Shown here: piece after piece, positions 7,411-15,967 of the stretch
How positions within the stretch are numbered: the stretch's first letter is position 1
How the letters are laid out: every line of letters starts with the position of its first letter
Source: Streptomyces griseiscabiei
GTDB taxonomy: Bacteria; Actinomycetota; Actinomycetes; Streptomycetales; Streptomycetaceae
Direction of reading: 5' to 3'
NCBI RefSeq assembly: GCF_020010925.1
Contig: NZ_JAGJBZ010000004.1
Coordinates: forward strand, 372,001-436,000
Length of the DNA stretch: 64,000 nt
The notes under the pieces: generated by a model
Databases searched by the model: none
What the model was told of the DNA's origin: nothing
The model's input: the letters and a program-made list of their open reading frames with translations, nothing else
Program-made: the position numbers and the translations under genes

Positions 7411-8772
7411 ATGCGCGTCCTGCTCGTGGCGTTTCCGTTGAGAGCCCACTTCTACGACCTGGTCCCGCTGGCCCGAGCGCTGCGGAGCGCGGGCCACGAG
7501 GTCGACGTCGTCAGCCAGTCCGGCATGACGGACGACGACGTGGCGGAGCTGATCAGGTCCGCCGGACTGCCCGCGACGGCGCTGGGGGACCCTGCGGACC
7601 TGGCCCCGCTCACCGCGGCCCGCCGGGCCGGACGGATGCCCGAACTGGCCCCCGACGCGCTGGCCGTGGACGAGACGGCCGCCGCCGGGGACACCACCGG
7701 CTGGCGGTGGAACCGGCACTGCATGGCCACCCAGTTCGGCATGACCTATCCGCTCGACGGCCTGCCCGCCGGCCACCGGCCCTACGTCGACCATCTCGTC
7801 GACCACGCCCGTGCGTTCCGCCCCGACCTGGTCGTCTGGGACACCCTCTGCTTCCCGGCCGCGATCGCCGCGCGCGAAGTGGGGGCCGCGCACGCCCGGT
7901 TCCTGTGGGGCCGGGACCATGTCGGCTGGGTCAGGGAACGCTCCCGGCAGGAGCAGCGGCAGGCGGCGCGACGGGGTGCCCCGCCCGAGGCCGACCCGCT
8001 GACCGCGTGGCTGGAGCCGCTCCTGGAGCGCTACGGGCACACCTTCGAGGAGGAGTTCCTCCTGGGCCAGTGGAGCATCGATCTCACGCCGTCGCCGATG
8101 GCGCTGCCCGTGGACCACCCGCGGGTGCCCGTACGCCGCCTCCCGTACAACGGCGCGGGGGCGCTCCCCGCCTGGCTGCGCGAGGCACCGGAGCGGCCCC
8201 GAGTGTGCCTGTCCCTCGGGACGACGGCCCGGCTGCGGCCGCACCGCGGGGCCGCGGACGGCGGGGTCGCACTGGCCGACCTGCTCGCCGGACTCGGCGG
8301 TCTGGACGCCGAGATCGTCGCCACCCTCTCCCCGGACCAGCTCGCCGCCGCGGGCGGTCTGCCGGACAACGTCCGCCCCGTCGACTACGTCCCGCTCGAT
8401 CTGCTGCTGCCGACCTGCTCGGCGATCGTCCACCACGGCGGCGCGGGTACCTTCGCCGCCGCGGCGGCGCACCGGGTGCCGCAGCTGGTCGTCCCCGTCC
8501 CCCGGTGGGACGAGCCGGCCCTGGCCCGTTATGTGGCCGGCCGCGGTGCCGGACTCGCCCTCGGCGCCGAGGACCTGACACCCGCGACGCTGCGGCAGGC
8601 GCTCACCCGGCTCCTCGGCGACGACGCCTTCCGGGCGGGCGCGGCGGCCCTGCACGAGGAGCTGCGGTCCGTCCCCGGCCCCCGCGACACCGTTCCGGTC
8701 CTGGAGGCGCTGACCGAACGGCACCGGACCGGATCCCGACGTCCGCACGGAGGAGGCAGAACCGCCGCTTGA
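7411..8772 (+). CDS. Glycosyltransferase, GT1/GT-B, macrolide and aromatic polyketide type (copy 1)
   Basis: A 453-residue GT-B enzyme that would move a deoxysugar from its dTDP carrier to the aglycone. The N-terminal MRVLLVAFPLRAHFYDLVPLARALRSAGHEV is the acceptor-domain start. The C-terminal half has the nucleotide-sugar motif VDYVPLDLLLPTC followed by HHGGAGT near residues 346-352. Its style resembles the DesVII/EryCIII group, some of which need a P450-like helper; no such helper is seen here. The ATG at 7411 follows GAAGGGAG. It is clearly related to the transferase at 19547 (shared ARFLWG, E-x-VLLGQWS/FLLGQWS and LPDNVR-VDYVPL blocks). Confidence 0.9.
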   Translation: MRVLLVAFPLRAHFYDLVPLARALRSAGHEVDVVSQSGMTDDDVAELIRSAGLPATALGDPADLAPLTAARRAGRMPELAPDALAVDETAAAGDTTGWRWNRHCMATQFGMTYPLDGLPAGHRPYVDHLVDHARAFRPDLVVWDTLCFPAAIAAREVGAAHARFLWGRDHVGWVRERSRQEQRQAARRGAPPEADPLTAWLEPLLERYGHTFEEEFLLGQWSIDLTPSPMALPVDHPRVPVRRLPYNGAGALPAWLREAPERPRVCLSLGTTARLRPHRGAADGGVALADLLAGLGGLDAEIVATLSPDQLAAAGGLPDNVRPVDYVPLDLLLPTCSAIVHHGGAGTFAAAAAHRVPQLVVPVPRWDEPALARYVAGRGAGLALGAEDLTPATLRQALTRLLGDDAFRAGAAALHEELRSVPGPRDTVPVLEALTERHRTGSRRPHGGGRTAA

Positions 8773-8799
8773 CTTGAACCTGGGTTCAACTACGAAGCT
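8769..8799 (+). promoter_or_regulatory. MerR/SoxR-geometry promoter of the FMN reductase gene
   Basis: A -35-like TTGACT (8769-8774) and a weak -10-like GAAGCT (8794-8799) are 19 bp apart, the over-long spacing typical of MerR-family targets. A palindrome, TTGAACCTGGGTTCAA (8774-8789; 7-bp arms and a 2-nt centre), fills the spacer. A SoxR-type gene lies just beyond the reductase. The promoter starts inside the last codons of the glycosyltransferase gene, so the reductase can be switched on separately from the upstream operon. Confidence 0.7.
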
Positions 8800-8844
8800 T
8801 TTCATGTCGCCGAGAGAGCACATCACCTTTTCGAGGAGAGAGAA

Positions 8845-9438
8845 ATGCCGGAGAAGCCGCTCCGTCTTGTTGTCGTCGTCGGAAGCGTCCGCGAGGGACG
8901 CTTCGGCCTGCCCGTGTCCCGGTGGTTCGCCGAGGAGGCCCGGCAGTTCGGCCGGTTCGAGGTCGACGTCCTGGACCTCGCCGAGCACGCCCTGCCGATG
9001 GCGATGCCCGACTTCGGCGGTCAGCCGGACGCCGCGACGACCGCCGTCCGGGACGAGATCGCCGGCCGCCTGGCCGCGGCCGACGCCTTCGTCCTCGTCA
9101 CCCCCGAGTACAACCACAGCTACCCCGCCGCGCTGAAGAACGTCCTGGACTGGTTCCGGGCCGAATGGGTCGCCAAGGCCTTCGGCCTCGTCTCCTACGG
9201 CGGACAGGGCGGCGGCATCCGGGCCGCCGAGCACCTGCGGCAGATCGTCGCCGAACTGCACTCGGTCACCGTGCGGGACGCGATGAGCCTCCACAACGCC
9301 TGGGACCTCTTCGACGAGCAGGGCGAAGCCACCGACGAGGGCGCCTGCGCCGCGGCCGCCAAGAGCATGCTGACCCAACTCGACTGGTGGGCCACGGTGC
9401 TGCGCGAGGGCCGCGAGAGCCGCCCGTACCCGGGCTAG
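8845..9438 (+). CDS. NADPH-dependent FMN reductase family protein
   Basis: A 197-residue flavodoxin-fold protein. VVVVGSVREGRFGLPVSRWF at the N-terminus is the FMN phosphate-binding loop. VTPEYNHSYPAALKNVLDWF near residues 92-111 is the hallmark of this family of azoreductase, chromate and quinone reductases. It may reduce FMN for a partner oxygenase, or detoxify a quinone product. The ATG is preceded by GAGGAGAG. Its promoter carries a MerR-type operator and the SoxR gene is convergent with it. As I recall, a reductase of this family (SCO2478) belongs to the S. coelicolor SoxR regulon, which supports a redox-response role. Confidence 0.85.
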   Translation: MPEKPLRLVVVVGSVREGRFGLPVSRWFAEEARQFGRFEVDVLDLAEHALPMAMPDFGGQPDAATTAVRDEIAGRLAAADAFVLVTPEYNHSYPAALKNVLDWFRAEWVAKAFGLVSYGGQGGGIRAAEHLRQIVAELHSVTVRDAMSLHNAWDLFDEQGEATDEGACAAAAKSMLTQLDWWATVLREGRESRPYPG

Positions 9439-9471
9439 TCCGGGAGGCCTCGCCGCTGTCCCCCGATGAAC

Positions 9472-9525
9472 GAGGGGCGTCCGCGGGGGTCTTCGCCAGT
9501 GGCGAAGGCCTCACGGACGCCCCTC
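9472..9525. terminator. Bidirectional hairpin terminator between convergent genes
   Basis: Twelve-base arms (GAGGGGCGTCCG at 9472-9483, complement at 9514-9525) enclose a second hairpin (CTTCGCC, AGT, GGCGAAG at 9491-9507). It lies between the convergent FMN reductase and soxR genes and should stop transcription from either side. Confidence 0.75.
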
Positions 9526-9551
9526 TGCCGTGGGTGCCGCGGCGGCGGCCC

Positions 9552-10004
9552 TCAGGACGTGAGCCGCACGGGCCCCGCCCCCTGCCGGCCGCACACGTCC
9601 TGAGGGTTGGTCAGCGCGCACCGCTTCAGCGACAGGCAGCCGCAGCCGATGCAGTTGCTGAGTTCGTCCCGCAGCTCCTCCAGCCGTCTGATGCGGGTGT
9701 CGAGGTCCTTCCGCCAGCAGTGGGACACCCTGGCCCAGTCCTCCTCGGTGGGCGTCCGGTTGCCCGGCAGCAGCTCGAGGATCTCCCGAATGGTCTCCAG
9801 CGCGATCCCCACCCGCTGCGAGGCCCGGATGAATGCGACGCGCCTGAGCGTGTCCCGGCTGTAACGGCGCTGATTTCCCGTGGTCCTCCGGCTGATGATC
9901 AGCCCGTGCCGTTCGTAATAGCGCAGCGCCGAGGTGGCGACCCCGCTGCGCTCGGCCAATTCGCCGACAGTGAGTTCTTGCGCTTTCCACGAAACGGTGG
10001 CCAT
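9552..10004 (-). CDS. soxR: SoxR-type redox-sensing MerR regulator
   Basis: A 150-residue MerR-family activator. The N-terminal winged helix reads LTVGELAERSGVATSALRYYERHGLI. A long dimerisation helix follows, then the [2Fe-2S] cluster motif CIGCGCLSLKRC (C-x2-C-x-C-x5-C) near residues 123-134, diagnostic of SoxR. In Streptomyces SoxR is oxidised by redox-active compounds such as the organism's own quinone antibiotics and then activates a few reductases, oxygenases and exporters. It sits inside the cluster, convergent with an FMN reductase whose promoter has MerR geometry, so that gene is the obvious first target. The ATG at 10004 gives the usual N-terminus. The tail after the cluster motif is short. 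Confidence 0.92.
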   Translation of the reverse strand: MATVSWKAQELTVGELAERSGVATSALRYYERHGLIISRRTTGNQRRYSRDTLRRVAFIRASQRVGIALETIREILELLPGNRTPTEEDWARVSHCWRKDLDTRIRRLEELRDELSNCIGCGCLSLKRCALTNPQDVCGRQGAGPVRLTS

Positions 10005-10154
10005 GGACTCACGGTAACCGAATGAACAGCACCCGTGCCGCCCCGTGACCGCCCGACGAGGCGGCCGCGGGGTTCTTCGGTGCGGGGCGCGGAGCACGTG
10101 CCGGTGATCCGGCCGCGTACGCGCATTTCCCGACACGGTGAGGAGAACTCGTCC

Positions 10155-11225
10155 ATGAAGGCACTGGTGTTGTCCGGGGGGTCCGGCACGCGATTGCGGC
10201 CGTTCAGCTACTCCATGCCCAAACAGCTCATCCCGATCGCCAACAAACCCGTTCTCGAGCATGTGCTGGAGGACATCAGGGGCCTGGGCGTCACCGACAT
10301 CGGCGTCGTCGTCAACAGCGGCTGGGCCCCGCAGATCGCGGAGGTCATCGGCGACGGCAGCCGGCTCGGTGTGCGGGTCACCTACATCCACCAGGACGAG
10401 CCGCTGGGCCTGGCCCACTGCGTCGCGCTCGCCGAACCCTTCCTCGGCGTCGACGACTTCGTGATGTACCTGGGCGACAACATGCTGCCCGAGGGCACCG
10501 CCTCCATCGCCGAGGAGTTCCGCACCGCCCGGCCGGCGGCGCAGGTCGTCGTGCGCAAGGTGGCGGACCCGAGGGCCTTCGGCGTGGCCGAACTGGACGC
10601 CGAGGGCCGGGTCGTACGCCTGGTGGAGAAGCCGCGGGAACCGAGGAGCGACCTCGCCCTGATCGGCGTGTACTTCTTCACCGCGGACATCCACCGGGCC
10701 GTCACGTCCATCGCCCCCAGCGCCCGCGGGGAACTGGAGATCACCGACGCGATCCAGTGGCTCCTGGAGGACGGGGCGGAGATCAGGGCCAGCGAGTACC
10801 ACGGCTACTGGAAGGACACCGGCCGCGCCGACGACGTACTGGAGTGCAACCGTCACCTGCTCGGAAGTCTGCGTCCGGCCGTTCTCGGCGAGGCCGACGA
10901 CGCCAGCGAGCTCATCGGCCGGGTGCGCATCGAGGCCGGCGCGCGCGTGATGCGTTCCCGTATCGAGGGACCCGTCGTCGTCGGCGCCGGCAGTGTCATC
11001 GAGGACTCCCACATCGGCCCGGACACCGCCATCGGTGAGGGCTGCACCCTGCGTGAGACCCGTATTCGTGACTCCATCGTCCTCGACGGTGCCGCGATCT
11101 CCCGCGTCCCCGGCATCCGGGGGTCGATCATCGGCCGGAGCGCGACCGTCGACGCCGGCGACGACGTCGGCACCTACCACCGCCTGGTCGTCGGCGACCA
11201 CACCCGGATCGAGGTGGCGGCGTGA
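10155..11225 (+). CDS. rmlA: Glucose-1-phosphate thymidylyltransferase, long form
   Basis: A 356-residue enzyme that makes dTDP-glucose from dTTP and glucose-1-phosphate, the first step to all dTDP-deoxysugars. The start MKALVLSGGSGTRLRPFSYSMPKQLIPIANKPV is the nucleotidyltransferase signature (GG-x-GTRL-x-P-x-T/S-x-PKQ). A C-terminal part rich in hexapeptide-like turns (IEAGARVMRSRIEGPVVVGAGS) marks the long StrD/DesIII-like form found in antibiotic clusters. GGTGAGGAGAA precedes the ATG at 10155. The divergent soxR gene leaves a 150-bp gap that must hold this operon's promoter. Its stop overlaps the next gene by 4 bp; it leads a five-gene coupled operon. Confidence 0.95.
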   Translation: MKALVLSGGSGTRLRPFSYSMPKQLIPIANKPVLEHVLEDIRGLGVTDIGVVVNSGWAPQIAEVIGDGSRLGVRVTYIHQDEPLGLAHCVALAEPFLGVDDFVMYLGDNMLPEGTASIAEEFRTARPAAQVVVRKVADPRAFGVAELDAEGRVVRLVEKPREPRSDLALIGVYFFTADIHRAVTSIAPSARGELEITDAIQWLLEDGAEIRASEYHGYWKDTGRADDVLECNRHLLGSLRPAVLGEADDASELIGRVRIEAGARVMRSRIEGPVVVGAGSVIEDSHIGPDTAIGEGCTLRETRIRDSIVLDGAAISRVPGIRGSIIGRSATVDAGDDVGTYHRLVVGDHTRIEVAA

Positions 11226-12217
11226 AGGTCCTGGTCACCGGTGGCGCCGGTTTCATCGGTTCGCACTACACACGCATGATCCTGGACGGCGGCCACCCCG
11301 GCTGGGAGGACGCCCAGGTCACCGTCCTGGACCTGCTCAGCTACGCGGGCAATCGGGCCAACCTTCCCGAGGCCCACCCCCGGCTCACCTTCGTCCGGGG
11401 CGACATCTGCGACGCCGGCCTGCTGCGCGAGCTCCTGCCGGGACACGACGCCGTCGTCCACTTCGCCGCCGAGTCGCACGTCGACCGCTCGCTGCACTCG
11501 GCGGCCGACTTCGTCCGCACCAACGTCGGCGGCACCCAGTCGGTGCTCGACGCCTGCCTCGCCACCGGCGTCGAGCGCGTCGTCCACGTCTCCACCGACG
11601 AGGTGTACGGCTCGATCGCCGAGGGCGCCTGGACCGAGGAGTGGCCGCTGCTGCCCAACTCGCCCTACGCGGCGTCCAAGGCGGCCTCCGACCTGATCGC
11701 CCGGTCCTACTGGCGCACCCACGGCCTGGACGTCTCCCTCACCCGCTGCTCCAACAACTACGGCCCCTACCAGCACCCCGAGAAGCTGATCCCGTTGTTC
11801 GTCACCAACCTCCTGGAAGGCGAACAGGTCCCGCTCTACGGGGACGGGCGCAACGTCCGCGAATGGCTGCACGTCGACGACCACTGCAGGGCCATCCAGC
11901 TCGTCCTCACCCGCGGCCGGGCCGGCGAGATCTACAACGTCGGCGGCGGCAACGAGCAGACCAACCTGCAGATCACCGAACGCCTCCTCGGCCTGCTGGA
12001 CGCCGACCCGTCGATGGTGCGCCGGGTGGCGGACCGCAAGGGCCACGACCTGCGCTACGCCCTCGACGAGACCAAGATCCGCGAGGAGCTCGGCTACGCC
12101 CCGGCCGTCTCCTTCGAGGCCGGCCTGGCCGACACCGTCACCTGGTACCAGGACAACCCCGACTGGTGGAAGGCGGTCAAGCACCGCCCCGCCGACACCG
12201 AAGGAGCCCGAGCATGA
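11222..12217 (+). CDS. rmlB: dTDP-glucose 4,6-dehydratase
   Basis: A 331-residue short-chain dehydrogenase/reductase of the RmlB family, converting dTDP-glucose to dTDP-4-keto-6-deoxyglucose. VTGGAGFIGSHY near the N-terminus binds NAD. HVSTDEVYGS provides the catalytic Thr-Asp-Glu, and YAASKAASD the Tyr-x3-Lys pair; NNYGPYQHPEKLIP follows. The GTG start overlaps the rmlA stop (GTGA) and its own stop overlaps the next ATG, so translation is probably coupled. Its product is the branch point for the 2-, 3- and 4-modifications encoded downstream. Confidence 0.95.
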   Translation: MKVLVTGGAGFIGSHYTRMILDGGHPGWEDAQVTVLDLLSYAGNRANLPEAHPRLTFVRGDICDAGLLRELLPGHDAVVHFAAESHVDRSLHSAADFVRTNVGGTQSVLDACLATGVERVVHVSTDEVYGSIAEGAWTEEWPLLPNSPYAASKAASDLIARSYWRTHGLDVSLTRCSNNYGPYQHPEKLIPLFVTNLLEGEQVPLYGDGRNVREWLHVDDHCRAIQLVLTRGRAGEIYNVGGGNEQTNLQITERLLGLLDADPSMVRRVADRKGHDLRYALDETKIREELGYAPAVSFEAGLADTVTWYQDNPDWWKAVKHRPADTEGARA

Positions 12218-13518
12218 GCCAGTACAAGTCAGAGGTTCTGGACGCCGCCCGCAAGTACCACCAGGACCTCCAGCCGACCGGCGGCTTCGTGCCCGGCACC
12301 ACCGAGATATGGCCCTCCGGCGCCGTCCTCGACGAGGACGACCGGGCCGCGCTCGTCGAGGCGGCCCTCGACATGAGGATCGCGGCCGGACCGGCTTCCA
12401 AGAAGTTCGAGTCGGCCTTCGCGCGGCTCCTGGGCCGCCGCAAGGCACACCTCACCAACTCCGGTTCCTCCGCCAACCTGCTCGCCCTCACCTCGCTGAC
12501 CTCCCACACCCTCGGGGAGCGCCGGCTGCGCCGCGGCGACGAGGTGATCACCGTCGCGGCCGGCTTCCCGACCACGGTCAATCCGATCGTTCAGAACGGC
12601 CTGGTGCCGGTCTTCGTCGACGTGGAGCTCGGTACCTACAACACGACCGCCGAGCGGGTGGCGCGGGCGATCGGTCCGAAGACACGGGCCATCATGATCG
12701 CGCACGCGCTCGGCAACCCCTTCGAGGTGGCCGAGATCGCCCAGCTCGCCGAGGAACACGACCTGTTCCTCGTCGAGGACAACTGCGACGCGGTCGGTTC
12801 CACCTACCAGGGCCGGCTCACGGGCACGTTCGGCGACCTGACCACCGTCAGCTTCTACCCCGCGCACCACCTCACCATGGGTGAGGGCGGCATCGTCGTC
12901 ACCAGCGACCTGAAGCTGGCGCGGGTCGTGGAGTCCCTGCGCGACTGGGGCCGCGACTGCTGGTGCGAGCCGGGGAAGAACAACACGTGCTTCAAGCGGT
13001 TCGAGTACCAGATGGGCACCCTGCCCCAGGGCTACGACCACAAGTACATCTTCTCCCACGTCGGGTACAACCTGAAGGCCACCGACCTGCAGGCGGCGCT
13101 GGGCCTGACGCAGCTCACCAAGCTGGACGGCTTCATCGAGGCCCGCCGCCGCAACTGGCGCCGCCTGCGCGAGGGGCTGGACGGCGTGCCGCACCTGCTG
13201 CTGCCCGAGCCGACCCCGGGCAGCGACCCCAGCTGGTTCGGCTTCGTCGTCACGGTCGACCCCGAGGCGCCCTTCCACCGCTCCGAACTCGTCGACTTCC
13301 TGGAGAACAGGAAGATCGGCACCCGCCGGCTGTTCGCGGGCAACCTCACCCGGCACCCGGCCTACATCGACCAGCCGCACCGCGTCGTCGGCGACCTCAC
13401 CAACAGCGACATCGTCACCGAGCACACCTTCTGGGTCGGCGTCTACCCGGGCCTGACCGACGAGATGCTCGACTATGTGATCGCCTCGGTCAAGGAGTTC
13501 GTCGAGGCCCGCTCATGA
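12214..13518 (+). CDS. E1-type PLP/[2Fe-2S] sugar 3-dehydrase (RfbH/SpnQ/UrdQ family)
   Basis: A 434-residue aminotransferase-fold enzyme that removes the C-3 hydroxyl of a dTDP- or CDP-4-keto-deoxyhexose. The usual PLP lysine is replaced by histidine in SFYPAHHLTMGEGG, the hallmark of the CDP-6-deoxy-glucoseen E1/RfbH group. Four cysteines follow the C-x57-C-x1-C-x7-C pattern (from NCDAVG to CWCEPGKNNTC), which I counted out; it binds the [2Fe-2S] cluster. Such enzymes use an external or recruited reductase; none is encoded beside it. With the 2,3-dehydratase and 3-ketoreductase next to it, the product would be a 2,3,6-trideoxy-4-keto sugar. ATG overlaps the rmlB stop (ATGA). Confidence 0.93.
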   Translation: MSQYKSEVLDAARKYHQDLQPTGGFVPGTTEIWPSGAVLDEDDRAALVEAALDMRIAAGPASKKFESAFARLLGRRKAHLTNSGSSANLLALTSLTSHTLGERRLRRGDEVITVAAGFPTTVNPIVQNGLVPVFVDVELGTYNTTAERVARAIGPKTRAIMIAHALGNPFEVAEIAQLAEEHDLFLVEDNCDAVGSTYQGRLTGTFGDLTTVSFYPAHHLTMGEGGIVVTSDLKLARVVESLRDWGRDCWCEPGKNNTCFKRFEYQMGTLPQGYDHKYIFSHVGYNLKATDLQAALGLTQLTKLDGFIEARRRNWRRLREGLDGVPHLLLPEPTPGSDPSWFGFVVTVDPEAPFHRSELVDFLENRKIGTRRLFAGNLTRHPAYIDQPHRVVGDLTNSDIVTEHTFWVGVYPGLTDEMLDYVIASVKEFVEARS

Positions 13519-14912
13519 CCGTGACCCTTCGGCACCCGGCCGCCCTGACCGCCCGCGAGGACACCGGCACCGCCCGGCGCATCGCCCGGTCGGCGACCGC
13601 CGTCACCGGTGCCCATCTGCGCACCGAGGATGTCGCCGACTGGCTGGACGGCCGCCGCCGCGCCCACCGGTTCCGTGTCGACCGCATCCCCTTCGCCGAC
13701 CTGGACGGCTGGGCCTTCGACGAGGTCACGGGCAACCTCGGGCACCGCAGCGGACGGTTCTTCACCGTCGAGGGGCTGCATGTGCGCACGGACGAGGAAC
13801 CCCACCCCGAGTGGCACCAGCCCATCATCAAGCAGCCGGAGGTCGGCATCCTCGGACTCCTCGTCAAGGAGTTCGACGGAGTCCTCCACTTCCTCATGCA
13901 GGCCAAGATGGAACCCGGCAACCCCAACCTGCTGCAGCTCTCCCCCACGGTGCAGGCCACCCGGAGCAACTACACCAAGGTGCACCGGGGCGCGGACGTG
14001 AAGTACATCGACCACTTCGTCCGCTCCGGCCGCGGCAGTGTCGTCGCCGACGTCCTCCAGTCGGAGCACGGTTCCTGGTTCTTCCGCAAGAGCAACCGCA
14101 ACATGATCGTCGAGACCGTCGAGGACGTGCCCCTCGACGACGACTTCTGCTGGCTGACCCTCGGCCAGATCGGCGAACTCCTCCACCGGGACAACGTCGT
14201 CAACATGGACTCGCGCACCGTCCTCGCCTGCGCGCCGTTCCCGCACGACGAGGCGGGTGCCCTGCACAGCGACACCGACCTGCTGTCCTGGTTCACCGCC
14301 GAGCGCTCCCGCCACGACGTGCGCGCCGAGCGCGTCCCGCTCCGCGAGGTGCGCGGGTGGCACCGCGGCGAGTCGTCGATCGACCACGAGGACGGCCGTC
14401 ACTTCCGCGTCGTCGCCCTCGGCGTGCAGGCCGGCAACCGGGAGGTGTCCCGCTGGACCCAGCCCATGTTCGAGCCCCACGGACTCGGCGTCACGGCCTT
14501 TCTGACCCGGGACATCGGCGGTGTCCGGCACGTCCTCGCCCACGCCCGTGTCGAGGGCGGCTTCCTCGACACGGTCGAGCTCGGACCCACCGTGCAGTAC
14601 ACCCCGGGCAACTTCGCCCACCTGCCCGGCGACCGCCGCCCGCCCTTCCTCGACCTGGTGCTCACCGTCCCCGCCGAGCGCGTCCGCTACGAAGCCGTGC
14701 ACTCCGAGGAAGGCGGCCGGTTCCTCGACGCCCAGAGCCGCTACCTCCTCGTGGACGCGGACGGCGACCCCCGTGTGCCGCTCGACCCGCCGCAGGGGTA
14801 CCGCTGGGTCACACCGGGGCAGCTCACCTCTCTCGTCCGGCACGGCCACTATGTCAACGTGCAGGCCCGCACCCTCCTCGCCTGCCTCAACTCGACGGTG
14901 GGCCGCACGTGA
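13515..14912 (+). CDS. dTDP-4-keto-6-deoxyglucose 2,3-dehydratase
   Basis: A 465-residue protein of the EvaA/TylX3/UrdS/SpnO family, which eliminates water across C-2 and C-3 to begin 2-deoxygenation. It shows the family's internal duplication. The first half has FFTVEGLHVRTD, W-x-QPI, LMQAKMEPGN and SPTVQAT. The second half repeats FRVVALGVQAGN, W-x-QPM, LAHARVEGG and GPTVQYTPGN. Each half ends with a W-x-T-x-GQ-(I/L)-x-x-L-x-(R/H) segment (CWLTLGQIGELLHRDN; RWVTPGQLTSLVRHGH). ATGA overlap with the preceding gene and GTGA overlap with the next imply coupled translation. Confidence 0.94.
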   Translation: MTVTLRHPAALTAREDTGTARRIARSATAVTGAHLRTEDVADWLDGRRRAHRFRVDRIPFADLDGWAFDEVTGNLGHRSGRFFTVEGLHVRTDEEPHPEWHQPIIKQPEVGILGLLVKEFDGVLHFLMQAKMEPGNPNLLQLSPTVQATRSNYTKVHRGADVKYIDHFVRSGRGSVVADVLQSEHGSWFFRKSNRNMIVETVEDVPLDDDFCWLTLGQIGELLHRDNVVNMDSRTVLACAPFPHDEAGALHSDTDLLSWFTAERSRHDVRAERVPLREVRGWHRGESSIDHEDGRHFRVVALGVQAGNREVSRWTQPMFEPHGLGVTAFLTRDIGGVRHVLAHARVEGGFLDTVELGPTVQYTPGNFAHLPGDRRPPFLDLVLTVPAERVRYEAVHSEEGGRFLDAQSRYLLVDADGDPRVPLDPPQGYRWVTPGQLTSLVRHGHYVNVQARTLLACLNSTVGRT

Positions 14913-15871
14913 GCGATGCCCTGCGCATCGGCGTCCTGGGCTGCGCCGCCATCGCCCGGCGCCGCGTACTCCCGGCGATCGCCGCGGCCGGGGGCGCCGC
15001 GCTCACCGCGGTCGCCGGCCGTGACGCGGCCCGGGCCCGCGAGACGGCCGCCCCGTACGGCGCCCGCCCCGTCCGCGGCTACCAGGAGCTCCTGGACCGG
15101 GACGACGTCGACGCCGTGTACGTGCCGCTGCCCGCGGCGCTGCACGAGAAGTGGACCGAGGCGGCGCTGAGAGCCGGCAAGCACGTCCTCGCCGAGAAGC
15201 CGCTGACCACCGACCCGGCCGCCACCGGACGGCTGCTCGCCCTGGCCCGGAGTTCCGGCCTGTTCCTGATGGAGAACGTCATGTTCGTCCACCACGGACA
15301 GCACGAGGCCGTACGTCGGCTTCTCGCCGACGGCGCCATCGGCGAACTCCGCGGTCTCAGCGCCGCCTTCGCCGTGCCCCGGCTCGCCGACGACGACATC
15401 CGCTACCGCGCCGACCTCGGCGGTGGCGCTCTGTGGGACACCGGCGTCTACCCGGTGCGCGCCGCGATGCACCTGCTCGGCGACGCGCTGACCGTCCGGG
15501 GCGCCGTCCTCACCGACGGTCCCGGCCGTGAGGTGGACACCGCCGGCACGGCCCTCCTCAGCACTCCCGAGGGCGTCGCCGTCCAGCTGTCCTTCGGCCT
15601 CGACCACGCCTACCGCTCCCGCTACGAGCTCTGGGGCAGCGAAGGCAGCCTGACCGTCGACCGGGTGTTCACCCCGCCCGCCGACCACCGGCCCGAGGTG
15701 CGGCTCCGCCGGGGCGCCGAGGCGCGGACGCTGCGTCTGCCCGCCCAGGACCAGGTTCTCGCGACGGTCGAGGCGTTCGTCCGGGGCGTCCGCGCGGGTG
15801 CCGCGCCCGACGGCACGCTCCTGCGGCAGGCGGAGCTGCTCCTCGCGATCCGCCGGGCCGCGGGACGTTGA
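14909..15871 (+). CDS. NDP-hexose 3-ketoreductase (Gfo/Idh/MocA family)
   Basis: A 320-residue oxidoreductase. RIGVLGCAAIARRRVLPAI forms the NAD(P)-binding loop, and AGKHVLAEKPLTTDPA carries the conserved EKP lysine. GGGALWDTGVYPV is the usual second block of the LanT/UrdT/SpnN-type group. It reduces the unstable 3-keto sugar left by the 2,3-dehydratase and so sets the C-3 configuration before dehydration. GTGA overlap with the upstream gene; last member of the rmlA operon. About 95 bp without a gene follow before a small open frame. Confidence 0.93.
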   Translation: MSDALRIGVLGCAAIARRRVLPAIAAAGGAALTAVAGRDAARARETAAPYGARPVRGYQELLDRDDVDAVYVPLPAALHEKWTEAALRAGKHVLAEKPLTTDPAATGRLLALARSSGLFLMENVMFVHHGQHEAVRRLLADGAIGELRGLSAAFAVPRLADDDIRYRADLGGGALWDTGVYPVRAAMHLLGDALTVRGAVLTDGPGREVDTAGTALLSTPEGVAVQLSFGLDHAYRSRYELWGSEGSLTVDRVFTPPADHRPEVRLRRGAEARTLRLPAQDQVLATVEAFVRGVRAGAAPDGTLLRQAELLLAIRRAAGR

Positions 15872-15967
15872 CTTCACCCGGGCGCAGGTCGTCCGTCGCC
15901 GCGTCGACCGCCACCCTGACCCGCGGGCGGCCCAGCCGCCGCGAGATCCCTGACTGGAAGGACACCG

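Noticed and set aside
5218..8772. An 1184-codon frame spanning several cluster genes
   Set aside because: Only its last 453 codons (glycosyltransferase) are real; the rest is an out-of-frame shadow of the exporter, aminotransferase and epimerase genes.
7411..8772. The first glycosyltransferase as a macrolide-specific enzyme
   Set aside because: Resemblance to DesVII/EryCIII types covers the general GT-B fold; the rest of the cluster points to an aromatic product and no P450-like helper is visible.
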